Source: Rhizobacter sp. (GTDB taxonomy: Bacteria > Pseudomonadota > Gammaproteobacteria > Burkholderiales > Burkholderiaceae). From it: a stretch of DNA of 5,747 nt. Position numbers and translations under genes: made by a program. A model generated the notes under the pieces. It was given only the letters and a program-made list of their open reading frames with translations, was not told where the DNA came from and did not search any database. The stretch spans positions 1 through 5,747 of the forward strand of contig JACMKW010000159.1 of the NCBI GenBank assembly GCA_014379885.1. Reading direction: 5' to 3'. Below are positions 1 through 5,747 of the stretch, in pieces (within the stretch, counting starts at the first letter, position 1; the number at the start of each line of letters is the position of its first letter).

Positions 1-1419
1 CGCGCAGCGCGCCGCCAGCGTGGCCACGGCGCCCGGGTGGCCGGGCTCGTTGGGCTTGGGGAACCCGGTGGGAATGTAGAGCCGCGCATGAGCCGGGTAG
101 TCGAAGGGGCTGCCTACGCGCAAGGTGGTGGCGTCATCCAGGCCCGCCGACTCGGTGAACCAGCTCAGGCGTTCGTCGTCGCCCAGCGTGGCCGAGGTAA
201 AGATCCAGGCCTTGGGGGCAGCCGCCATTTGCTCGCGTAGCGCGTCGCGAATGTCCAGCGGCGACTCGACCAGCCGCGCCTGATGGGGCGACAGGTCGAT
301 CCAGCGCACACGGCCCGGCGTGACCGACCCACTGAAGAGGCCGGCCTGGCGCACGAACTGTGCGGCGCGCTCGGCCAACTTGGCGAAGTCGGGCGCCAGT
401 TCGTCCACCGACTCCAGGCCCAGCTTGGCGCAGTCACAGGCGGCGGCAATCTCTTGCAAGGCCTTGGCGAAGCCGGCTTGTTCGGCGCGCTCTTCCCAGC
501 GCAGCTTGAGCGAACCACGCACTTCTCGCAACGCGCCCACAGCCGCCAGACGCAAATCACGCGCGGCACGATCACACGCCGACGCCATGTCTTGCCACGA
601 CACCAAGCCGCGAGCGTGTTGCAGGCCGGCGCCCAGCATGTCGCGCGCAAAGTCGATCACCTGCGCGCTGCCGAGCGTGGTACCGAGAAACTGCACACCG
701 GCTTCGGCCAACTGGTGCGCTTCGTCGAACACCGCCACCTCGACGCTTGGCAACAGCTCGGCCACGCCACTGTCGCGCAGCGCCATGTCGGCGAAGAAGA
801 GATGGTGGTTCACGACCACCAGGTCGGCCGCCATCGCGTCGCGGCGGGCCTTCATCACGTGGCAATCACGGTATTCGGGGCATTCGCTGCCCAGACAGTT
901 TTCACGCGTGGATGTGACCAAGGGAATCACGCTGGAGCGCTCGTCCAGGCCCTCCAGCTCGGCAAGATCGCCACTTTTTGTGGCGCGTGCCCAGACCTCG
1001 ATCTTGGCCAAAGTGCGAACCGCCCAGCGATCAGGCAACTCGGCTGAATGGCGCGCCAAACTGAGGCGGTGCAGGCACAGGTAACTCGCACGGCCCTTGA
1101 GCAAGGCGAGCGTCACTGGCAACTGCAAAGCGTCGCGCAGCCGTGGCAGGTCTCGCATGAAGAGCTGGTCCTGCAGGTTCTTGGTGGCCGTGCTGACCAG
1201 CGCGCGTTTGCCTGACAGCAAGGTGGGCACCAAGTACGCGAATGTCTTGCCAACGCCCGTTCCGGCCTCGGCCACGAGCGCGCGGCGTTCGTCGATGGCG
1301 GCCGCCACCTCCTGCGCCATGCGCTGCTGCACTTCGCGTTCGGTATAGCGGTCATCGGCCTGGGCCAAGGCGCCACCCGGCGCAAAGGCTTGCGCCACGT
1401 CTTCACGCAAAGGCGTCAT
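1..1419 (-). CDS. yoaA: DinG-family ATP-dependent DNA helicase, YoaA type (C-terminus cut off by window edge)
   Basis: Superfamily 2 iron-sulfur helicase of the XPD/DinG group. The E. coli YoaA protein works with the polymerase III chi subunit (HolC) on damaged replication forks. The frame is open from the ATG at 1419 to base 1, giving 473 residues. E. coli YoaA has about 636, so roughly the last 160-170 residues, carrying the final helicase motifs, lie outside. Visible motifs: Walker A EAGTGVGKT (51-59); motif Ia-like STATKNLQDQL (76-86); four cysteines C115, C175, C180 and C186, placed to bind a 4Fe-4S cluster; VVVNHHLF (201-208); DEAH box (232-235); TSATL (408-412). The stretches LLKGRASYLCLHRL and ENCLGSECPEYRDC resemble YoaA more than DinG, and the C115-C175 spacing is shorter than in DinG. 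The start overlaps the upstream DUF465 stop by 4 bp (ATGA), and no good Shine-Dalgarno sequence is seen, so translation is probably coupled. The family is certain. The choice of YoaA over DinG comes from remembered sequence, not an alignment. Confidence 0.95.
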   Translation of the reverse strand, partial: MTPLREDVAQAFAPGGALAQADDRYTEREVQQRMAQEVAAAIDERRALVAEAGTGVGKTFAYLVPTLLSGKRALVSTATKNLQDQLFMRDLPRLRDALQLPVTLALLKGRASYLCLHRLSLARHSAELPDRWAVRTLAKIEVWARATKSGDLAELEGLDERSSVIPLVTSTRENCLGSECPEYRDCHVMKARRDAMAADLVVVNHHLFFADMALRDSGVAELLPSVEVAVFDEAHQLAEAGVQFLGTTLGSAQVIDFARDMLGAGLQHARGLVSWQDMASACDRAARDLRLAAVGALREVRGSLKLRWEERAEQAGFAKALQEIAAACDCAKLGLESVDELAPDFAKLAERAAQFVRQAGLFSGSVTPGRVRWIDLSPHQARLVESPLDIRDALREQMAAAPKAWIFTSATLGDDERLSWFTESAGLDDATTLRVGSPFDYPAHARLYIPTGFPKPNEPGHPGAVATLAARCA

Positions 1420-1619
1420 GCGGGTTCCGGCGGCTCCAGTCGAGCCTCAAGCTGGGATATCTGGTCGCGCAGAACAAGGCGACGCTTTTTCAAGCGACGC
1501 AAGGCGAGATCGTCATCAGGCAGGCTGTCGGCAGCTTGATCAATGAGCGAATCGAGGTCGGCGTGTTCCATGCGGAGCTCGATCAGTCGGCGCTGTGGCG
1601 AATGCAGGTTGTCATCCAT
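1416..1619 (-). CDS. DUF465 (YdcH-like) small protein
   Basis: A 67-residue protein matching the DUF465/YdcH family (typically about 60-80 residues), whose molecular function is not established. Family hallmarks are visible: an N-terminal helix with RLIELRMEHADLDSLID (11-27), a short PDDDL linker (34-38), and a basic second helix LRRLKKRRLVLRDQI (40-54). Together they suggest a small helical hairpin. The tail is proline- and glutamate-rich. No signal peptide or membrane segment is visible, so it is probably cytoplasmic. The ATG at 1619 gives the usual family length; a later Met17 would remove conserved residues. There is no clear Shine-Dalgarno sequence before it. Its stop overlaps the helicase start (ATGA), so the two are likely co-translated. 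A perfect TATAAT on the minus strand lies about 32 bases upstream. Family assignment is strong; a link to the helicase is inferred from position only. Confidence 0.93.
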   Translation of the reverse strand: MDDNLHSPQRRLIELRMEHADLDSLIDQAADSLPDDDLALRRLKKRRLVLRDQISQLEARLEPPEPA

Positions 1620-1629
1620 GAAAGCGCGA

Positions 1630-1659
1630 ATGAGAGCAAGAAGGCAAAGCGATTATAGT
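1630..1659 (+). promoter_or_regulatory. Candidate promoter for the PP2C phosphatase gene, overlapping the opposing -10 box
   Basis: ATGAGA at 1630-1635 matches the TTGACA -35 consensus at 4 of 6 bases. After an 18-base spacer, TATAGT at 1654-1659 matches the -10 consensus at 5 of 6. The expected start point is about 1666-1668, essentially at the phosphatase ATG (1668). This -10 shares four bases with the minus-strand TATAAT, so both promoters would use the same short AT-rich element. This is a prediction from sequence only. Confidence 0.4.
1652..1657 (-). promoter_or_regulatory. Candidate -10 box for the DUF465-helicase pair
   Basis: Read on the minus strand this is a perfect TATAAT, in the AT-rich gap before DUF465. 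It would start transcription near base 1645, leaving a leader of about 26 bases. No acceptable -35 hexamer sits 16-18 bases upstream: at 17 bases the sequence is a run of G. Activity may therefore be weak or depend on an activator. Confidence 0.45.
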
Positions 1660-1667
1660 TTTCGACC

Positions 1668-2432
1668 ATGAGCACCCCCCCAGGCTATCGGTTGTCGGCA
1701 GCCACCGGCATTCACCGCGGTGACCGCGCCTACCAACAAGACCAGGTTGAAATACTGCCCCACCATCGTGTTCCGGGCTGTGCGGTGGCTGTGCTGGCTG
1801 ATGGCATGGGTGGCAAGAGAGGCGGGCGCAAGGCAGCCGACCAGGTGATTCTCACCGCGCGGCAATTGTTCGAACGCTACAGCCCCAACCAGGACGACCC
1901 TTCCGAATTGCTCAAGCAATTGGTGCTGGAAGCGCACCTGATGATCAAGCTCACCGCCATCACCGCTGAAGAAGAGCCGCACAGCACCGTCACCGCTTTC
2001 TTGATCAGCCCGTCGCGCGAGTGTGACCTCATTCACGCTGGTGACTCGCGCATCTATCACTTTCGCGGGCCCGACATGGTCAAGCGCACCATCGACCACT
2101 CGTTCGTGCAACGTCTGGTCGACGAAGGCCAGATCACCGAAGACGAAGCCAACAGCCACCCGCAGTCGAACCTGCTCACCGGCTGCCTCGGCACAGTTCA
2201 AGACCCTCCGCTCACCCTGCACCACATCGACCGCCTTGAAGTGGGCGACACCATGCTTGCTTGCAGCGACGGCCTGTGGCACTACTTCACGCCCAAGGAA
2301 CTGGGCGCCATCGTGCACACCTTGCCACCGCGTGAGGCAAGCGAGATGTTGGTGAGCAAGGCGCGCCAACGCGCGCGGGGATCGGGCGACAATTTGTCGT
2401 TGGCACTGGTCCGCTTAGACCCGTTGAGCTGA
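1668..2432 (+). CDS. PP2C-family serine/threonine protein phosphatase
   Basis: Metal-dependent (Mn/Mg) phosphatase of 254 residues, the normal size for a single bacterial PP2C domain of the Stp/PrpC type. It removes phosphate from serine or threonine and is expected in the cytoplasm. Motifs in order: RAYQQDQ with D25; VLADGMGG with D45 and G46; STVTAFL (106-112); HAGDSRIY with D126 (123-130); DHSFVQRLVDEGQI (143-156); NLLTGCLG (168-175); CSDGLW with D201 (199-204); SGDNLSLALV with D241 and N242. The aspartates expected to bind metal are all present, so it should be active. The residue before D25 is glutamine, where Glu or Asn is more usual. No regulatory domain, transmembrane segment or signal peptide is seen. 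The ATG at 1668 has no Shine-Dalgarno sequence in the preceding 20 bases. No partner kinase is visible; neighbours are functionally unrelated and on the opposite strand. Substrate unknown. Confidence 0.95.
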   Translation: MSTPPGYRLSAATGIHRGDRAYQQDQVEILPHHRVPGCAVAVLADGMGGKRGGRKAADQVILTARQLFERYSPNQDDPSELLKQLVLEAHLMIKLTAITAEEEPHSTVTAFLISPSRECDLIHAGDSRIYHFRGPDMVKRTIDHSFVQRLVDEGQITEDEANSHPQSNLLTGCLGTVQDPPLTLHHIDRLEVGDTMLACSDGLWHYFTPKELGAIVHTLPPREASEMLVSKARQRARGSGDNLSLALVRLDPLS

Positions 2433-2455
2433 GGCGACTCGCTACCGAGCAACGG
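2421..2455. other. Inverted repeat between convergent genes, possible weak bidirectional terminator
   Basis: CCGTTG (2421-2426) pairs with CAACGG (2450-2455). Inside it a second small hairpin, CTCG (2438-2441) with CGAG (2446-2449) around a 4-base loop, abuts the outer 3' arm. It spans the stop codons of the phosphatase and exported-protein genes, where a shared terminator would be expected. No T-run follows on either strand and an 11-base bulge weakens it, so it is not a canonical intrinsic terminator. Confidence 0.2.
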
Positions 2456-2999
2456 CACTGCCCGGCGCGGGAAGCGCCTTGGCAGGCTTGCGGGCAGCCC
2501 GCTCGGCATTGCGCTTTTCTACGGCTTCGCGGTGGGCCTTGATTTCGCGCTGACGTGATTCGAACCCTTCGCGCTGGCGCTTTTCAGCCGCACTGCGGTC
2601 AGGCGCTTCAGGCTTGGACGATGCCGCTTTCACCGGTCGAGGCGTTTCAACACGTGGCGGCTTGGGCAATTGCGGCTGGGGAGGCTTGTCGCCGCGCACC
2701 TGGGCAGCCTCGGTCTTCTCGGTCACGCGCTGGGACTGGGCCTGCGCGCGTTGGCGGCGCTGTGCATCGTCCAAAGCCAACTCTTGCGTGCGCGCGCTTT
2801 GCAGCGCCGATTGTTTGTCGGTGCGAGAGCGCTCAAGGCACGGCGTGACCACAAACTGCTGTCGGCACGCCTGGTCGCGCTGCGCGTACTCGGCCTCGAT
2901 AGCTGCGCGCTGGCGTCTGAGCTCGCTGCGTTGGGCTTCATCGCTCGCGTGGGCCAAGCCACACGCAGCCAGCAGCAGCCCAGCCAGGCGGGCATTCAT
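2442..2999 (-). CDS. Uncharacterised exported protein, coiled-coil and proline-rich
   Basis: I do not recognise a named family; similar short exported proteins beside zapE occur in Burkholderiales as far as I recall. The 185 residues begin with an export signal: Arg4, a short hydrophobic stretch L5-A12, then AHA before S19, a likely signal peptidase I site. LAAC at 10-13 also fits a lipobox, so a lipoprotein with C13 as first residue is possible. The mature part is very hydrophilic. Residues 20-95 are charged and Gln/Arg/Glu-rich, likely helical or coiled coil, with C45 and C54 nine residues apart (a possible periplasmic disulfide). Residues about 104-123 are proline- and lysine-rich; the C-terminal part (about 135-180) is again charged and helical. 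The ATG overlaps the zapE stop (ATGA), with no Shine-Dalgarno sequence on this strand, so translation is probably coupled. It is the last gene of the minus-strand run and converges on the phosphatase gene. Confidence 0.85.
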   Translation of the reverse strand: MNARLAGLLLAACGLAHASDEAQRSELRRQRAAIEAEYAQRDQACRQQFVVTPCLERSRTDKQSALQSARTQELALDDAQRRQRAQAQSQRVTEKTEAAQVRGDKPPQPQLPKPPRVETPRPVKAASSKPEAPDRSAAEKRQREGFESRQREIKAHREAVEKRNAERAARKPAKALPAPGSAVAR

Positions 3000-4105
3000 G
3001 TCAAGGAGGTATCCACGTCACGACGCGCCAGGGCCAGGAATTCGACCGACTGCATCTCGCTCAGGCGCGAGGCCGTGCGCGGAAACTCGTGCGCCAAGGG
3101 GCCGTCGGTGTACAGCAACTCGGGCGCCACCTCGGCCGACATGATGAGCTTGACGCGACGGTCGTACAGCACGTCGATCAGCCACGTGAATCGACGTGCT
3201 TCCGACGCCAGACGCGGAGACATCTGCGGCACATCGGACAGCAGCACGGTGTGGAACTGTGTGGCCAGCTCCAGGTAATCGTTTTGCGAGCGCGGGCCGC
3301 CGCACAACTGCTTGAAGTCGAACCACACCGCCCCACCCGCCTTGCGACGCGCGCGCAACTCGCGGTGCTCGATGTGCAGCAGCGGCGACTCGTCCTTGCT
3401 TTCGGCGAGGCGGTTGAACGCGTCGGTCATCGCGGCATCGGCCACTGAACCGAGCGGCGTGTGGTACATCGCCACCTGCTCCAACGTGCGGCGCCGGTAG
3501 TCGGTTCCGTTGTCCACGCTGATCACTTCCATCTTCTCTTTCAACAACTCGATGGCCGGGAGAATGCGGTCGCGGTGCAGCCCATTGGGGTAGAGATCGT
3601 CGGGCTTGAAATTCGACGTGGTGACGATGCTCACGCGGTGTTCGAACAACGATTCCAGCAAACGGTGCAGGATCATCGCGTCGGTGACGTCGGCCACGTG
3701 GAATTCGTCGAAGCAGATCAGGCGGTAGCGGCGCGCCATGCGCTTGCCCAGCTCGTAGAGCGGGTTGACCGTGCCCTTCAGCTCGGCCAGCTCGCGGTGC
3801 ACCTCGCGCATGAACTCGTGAAAGTGCAATCGCGTCTTGCGCGTGAGCGGCACGGCGTTGAAAAAGCAATCCATCAGGAAGCTCTTGCCCCGCCCCACGC
3901 CACCGTACATGTACACGCCGCGCGGGATTGGCGGGCGGGCAATCAGCTTGGTCAATGCGTTGCTGCGGTGGGCCTTGTAGTCGGCCCACTCGGTCTCGCA
4001 GCGCTCTAGCGCGTCGACGGCGCGCTGTTGCGCGGGGTCACTCTGATAGCCCCGCTCGGCGAGGGTCTGCTCGTAGAGCGCGCGCACCCCCACGTCTGCG
4101 CTCAC
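2996..4105 (-). CDS. zapE: ZapE, AFG1-like cell-division P-loop ATPase
   Basis: ATPase of the AFG1/LACE1/ZapE family. E. coli ZapE associates with FtsZ and affects Z-ring constriction under some conditions; mitochondrial AFG1 relatives act in protein quality control. The product has 369 residues, close to E. coli ZapE (about 375). Motifs: RPPIPRGVYMYG lead-in (57-68), Walker A GGVGRGKS (68-75), HFHEFMREVH (94-103), Walker B LICFDEF (129-135) followed by HVADVTDAMIL, sensor-1-like TTSNFKPDDLYPNGL with N165 (162-176), and R178/R180 as arginine-finger candidates. The C-terminal half keeps family stretches such as FDFKQLCGGPRSQNDYLELA in pieces. No signal peptide or membrane segment; cytoplasmic. 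The start is GTG at 4105, one base after the lpdA stop, with no strong Shine-Dalgarno sequence, suggesting re-initiation by ribosomes finishing lpdA. GTG codons at residues 5 and 7 are alternative starts. Its stop overlaps the next gene by ATGA. Confidence 0.96.
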   Translation of the reverse strand: MSADVGVRALYEQTLAERGYQSDPAQQRAVDALERCETEWADYKAHRSNALTKLIARPPIPRGVYMYGGVGRGKSFLMDCFFNAVPLTRKTRLHFHEFMREVHRELAELKGTVNPLYELGKRMARRYRLICFDEFHVADVTDAMILHRLLESLFEHRVSIVTTSNFKPDDLYPNGLHRDRILPAIELLKEKMEVISVDNGTDYRRRTLEQVAMYHTPLGSVADAAMTDAFNRLAESKDESPLLHIEHRELRARRKAGGAVWFDFKQLCGGPRSQNDYLELATQFHTVLLSDVPQMSPRLASEARRFTWLIDVLYDRRVKLIMSAEVAPELLYTDGPLAHEFPRTASRLSEMQSVEFLALARRDVDTSLT

Positions 4106-4106
4106 G

Positions 4107-5525
4107 TCAGAAATTCAGCGTTCGCTTGTCGACCGCGAGTGCCGCTTCTTTGGTGGCTTCGCTCAAGCTCGGGTGGGCATGGCAGATGCGCGCGATGTCT
4201 TCGGCCGAAGCCTTGAACTCCATCGCCACCACGGCTTCGGAGATCAGCTCCGAGGCCATCGGGCCAACGATGTGCACACCGAGGATCTCGTCGGTCTTGG
4301 CATCGGCCAGGAACTTCACCATGCCGGTCGTGTCGCCCAGTGCTCGTGCTCGGCCGTTGGCCAGGAAAGGGAAGGTGCCGGCCTTGTAGGCGCGGCCAGC
4401 AGCCTTGAGTTGCTGCTCGGTCTGGCCTACCCAGGCAATCTCGGGCGAGGTGTAGATCACCCAGGGAATGGTGTTGAAGTTGACGTGCCCGTGCTGGCCG
4501 GCAATGCGCTCGGCCACGGCCACGCCTTCTTCTTCGGCCTTGTGCGCGAGCATGGGGCCGCGCACCACGTCGCCGATGGCCCACACGCCGCTCAGATTGG
4601 TCTTGCATTCGTCGTCAACGACGATGGCACCGCGCTCGTCGAGCTTCAGACCTACGGCGTCGCCGTTCAGGCCCGTGGTGTTCGGCACGCGGCCGATGCT
4701 GACGATGAGCTTGTCCACGTCCAGCGTCTGCGCTTCGCCCTTGGCGTTGGTGTACGCGATGCTGATGCCTTTTTTGCCCGACTTGATCTCGCCCACCTTC
4801 ACGCCAAGCTCGATCTTCAAGCCCTGCTTCGTGAACGCCTTGTGCGCTTCCTTGGCGATCTGTTCGTCCACGGCGCCCAGGAAGGTGGGCAGCGCTTCGA
4901 GCACCGTCACTTCAGCGCCCAGGCGGCGCCACACCGAGCCCATTTCGAGACCGATGACGCCGCTGCCGATGAGGCCCAGATTCTTGGGCACTTCGGGGAT
5001 GCGCAAGGCGCCGTCGTTGCTGAGGATGTTTTCTTCATCGAAGGCCGCACCGGGCAGCGCACGCGGGTTCGATCCGGTGGCCAGAATGATGTTCTTGCCG
5101 ATGAGCGACTCTTCACCCACCACCACTTCGTAGCCGCCCTCGGCCGCCTTCACGAACGACCCGCGACCGTGGAAGAAAGTCACCTTGTTCTTCTTGAACA
5201 GGAACAGGATGCCGTCGTTGTTCTGCTTCACAACGGTGTCTTTGCGGCCCAGCATCTTCTTCACGTCGATGCTCAGGTTCGTGAGTCCGATGCCGTGGTC
5301 GGCAAAGGCGTGACCCGCGTGGTCGAAGTGTTCGCTGCTCTGCAGCAGCGCCTTGCTGGGAATGCAGCCCACGTTCGTGCAGGTGCCGCCGGGCGCGGGG
5401 CCGCCCTTGCTGTTCTTCCACTCGTCGATGCAGGCGGTGCTGAAGCCCAGTTGCGCTGCGCGAATGGCGGCGATGTAGCCGCCCGGGCCGCCCCCGATGA
5501 CGATGACGTCGAAGTTCTTGCTCAT
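4107..5525 (-). CDS. lpdA: Dihydrolipoyl dehydrogenase (E3), 2-oxoglutarate dehydrogenase type
   Basis: FAD enzyme that reoxidises dihydrolipoyl groups on the E2 subunit and passes electrons to NAD+. It serves the 2-oxoglutarate dehydrogenase complex in the TCA cycle. The 472 residues are full length for a plain E3; there is no N-terminal lipoyl domain like that of the pyruvate-complex E3 of many betaproteobacteria. Seen in order: FAD-binding IGGGPGG (10-16); redox disulfide [13 protein letters not shown] with C49 and C54; ATGS (149-152); NAD-binding GSGVIG (187-192); second FAD contact VWAIGD (314-319); dimer-interface active site HAHPSLSE with H451 and E456, the His-Glu pair of the family. 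The loop before the disulfide ([14 protein letters not shown]) is longer than in E. coli Lpd. The ATG at 5525 is preceded by GAAGG at 8 bases, which overlaps the odhB stop. It lies 11 bp downstream of odhB and 1 bp before zapE, so it belongs to the same operon. Confidence 0.98.
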   Translation of the reverse strand: MSKNFDVIVIGGGPGGYIAAIRAAQLGFSTACIDEWKNSKGGPAPGGTCTNVGCIPSKALLQSSEHFDHAGHAFADHGIGLTNLSIDVKKMLGRKDTVVKQNNDGILFLFKKNKVTFFHGRGSFVKAAEGGYEVVVGEESLIGKNIILATGSNPRALPGAAFDEENILSNDGALRIPEVPKNLGLIGSGVIGLEMGSVWRRLGAEVTVLEALPTFLGAVDEQIAKEAHKAFTKQGLKIELGVKVGEIKSGKKGISIAYTNAKGEAQTLDVDKLIVSIGRVPNTTGLNGDAVGLKLDERGAIVVDDECKTNLSGVWAIGDVVRGPMLAHKAEEEGVAVAERIAGQHGHVNFNTIPWVIYTSPEIAWVGQTEQQLKAAGRAYKAGTFPFLANGRARALGDTTGMVKFLADAKTDEILGVHIVGPMASELISEAVVAMEFKASAEDIARICHAHPSLSEATKEAALAVDKRTLNF

Positions 5526-5533
5526 CGGTCCCG

Positions 5534-5538
5534 CCTTC
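5534..5538 (-). promoter_or_regulatory. Ribosome binding site of lpdA, overlapping the odhB stop codon
   Basis: On the minus strand GAAGG lies 8 bases before the lpdA ATG and shares two bases with the odhB TGA (read as TGAAGG). It is the only gene start in the window with a good Shine-Dalgarno match, and it supports the ATG at 5525. The overlap implies that ribosomes ending odhB can affect lpdA initiation. Confidence 0.6.
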
Positions 5539-5747
5539 AGATGTCGAACAGCAAGCGGGCAGGATCTTCGAGCGCTTCCTTCATCGCCACCAGGCTCAGC
5601 ACGGCCTCGCGGCCGTCGATGATGCGGTGGTCATAGCTCATGGCCAGGTAGTTCATGGGCCGAACGACGATCTGCCCGTTCTCCACCACGGCGCGGTCCT
5701 TCGTGGCGTGCACGCCCAGGATGGCGCTTTGCGGCGGGTTGATGATC
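5537..5747 (-). CDS. odhB: Dihydrolipoyllysine-residue succinyltransferase (E2 of 2-oxoglutarate dehydrogenase), C-terminal 69 residues
   Basis: Only the 3' end is in the window; the gene continues past the right edge. E2 forms the core of the 2-oxoglutarate dehydrogenase complex and transfers the succinyl group from lipoamide to CoA. The fragment has the hallmark catalytic segment [13 protein letters not shown], with the DHR..DG signature, the catalytic histidine and the following aspartate. Before it comes the core strand region [19 protein letters not shown], and it ends [14 protein letters not shown]. This ending is typical of the succinyl-transferring E2 (SucB/OdhB), and the partner lpdA follows after 11 bp. 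An acetyl-transferring E2 is less likely given the ending and the lipoyl-free E3 next door, but the N-terminal domains that would settle this are not visible. The gene for E1 (odhA/sucA) is expected further upstream, off the right edge. Confidence 0.95.
   Translation of the reverse strand, partial: IINPPQSAILGVHATKDRAVVENGQIVVRPMNYLAMSYDHRIIDGREAVLSLVAMKEALEDPARLLFDI

Noticed and set aside
283..1047. Plus-strand open frame of 254 codons opposite the helicase
   Set aside because: Codon-aligned antisense shadow of the helicase; His/Ala/Gln-rich composition without family motifs. The overlapping frame at 320-1084 is likewise a shadow.
1653..2369. Minus-strand open frame of 238 codons opposite the phosphatase
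   Set aside because: Antisense shadow; the plus strand has the complete PP2C motif set.
3003..3010. AAGGAGGT on the plus strand, a perfect Shine-Dalgarno sequence
   Set aside because: No ATG, GTG or TTG follows within a usable distance on the plus strand. The bases encode the last residues of ZapE on the minus strand, so this is coincidence.
3018..3989. Minus-strand frame of 323 codons inside zapE
   Set aside because: Alternative frame of zapE with a low-complexity Arg/Ala/Gly composition; the zapE frame has all ATPase motifs.
3461..4009. Plus-strand frame of 182 codons opposite zapE
   Set aside because: Antisense shadow with His/Val/Gln bias and no motif or ribosome binding site.
4173..5636. 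Plus-strand open frame of 487 codons opposite lpdA and the odhB end
   Set aside because: It is codon-aligned with lpdA on the other strand. In GC-rich genes that avoid TTA, CTA and TCA codons, this frame stays open by chance. The protein has no recognisable motifs, while lpdA is a certain gene.
1..5747. Search for CRISPR repeats, insertion-sequence ends, tRNA or rRNA genes, toxin-antitoxin or defence genes
   Set aside because: Nothing of this kind was seen. Genes are tightly packed with uniform high GC, and all long stretches are explained by core genes.

Overview
The window looks like core chromosome from a GC-rich betaproteobacterium, most likely Burkholderiales and probably Comamonadaceae. 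This rests on the 2-oxoglutarate dehydrogenase E2 and E3 genes followed directly by zapE, on a lipoyl-domain-free E3 with a '[11 protein letters not shown]' active-site loop that I associate with this order, and on the general protein sequence character. I could not run a database search, so the family-level placement is inference.

Layout. Right part, minus strand, read from high to low coordinates: the 3' end of odhB (E2 of 2-oxoglutarate dehydrogenase), lpdA (E3), zapE (AFG1-like ATPase), then an uncharacterised exported protein. Gaps in this run are 11 bp and 1 bp, followed by a 4-bp ATGA overlap, so it is almost certainly one operon; its promoter lies outside the window. Middle, plus strand: one stand-alone PP2C-type serine/threonine phosphatase gene, which converges on the exported-protein gene with 9 bp between stop codons. 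Left part, minus strand: a 67-residue DUF465 (YdcH-like) gene overlaps by ATGA the start of a DinG-family iron-sulfur helicase of the YoaA type, whose C-terminus runs off the left edge.

The only substantial gap is the 48 bp between the divergent phosphatase and DUF465 genes. It is AT-rich and holds a nearly symmetrical -10 element that could fire in both directions. Read rightward, it would start transcription almost at the phosphatase ATG.

Together the genes cover central carbon metabolism (conversion of 2-oxoglutarate to succinyl-CoA), cell division or protein quality control (ZapE), protein dephosphorylation, and repair of damaged replication forks (YoaA-type helicase). I found no mobile element, CRISPR array, RNA gene or defence island. 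The many long open frames on the opposite strand are codon-aligned or frame-shifted shadows of these genes. I do not see an undescribed system here. The points worth a second look are the divergent promoter, the translationally coupled gene pairs and the exported protein.
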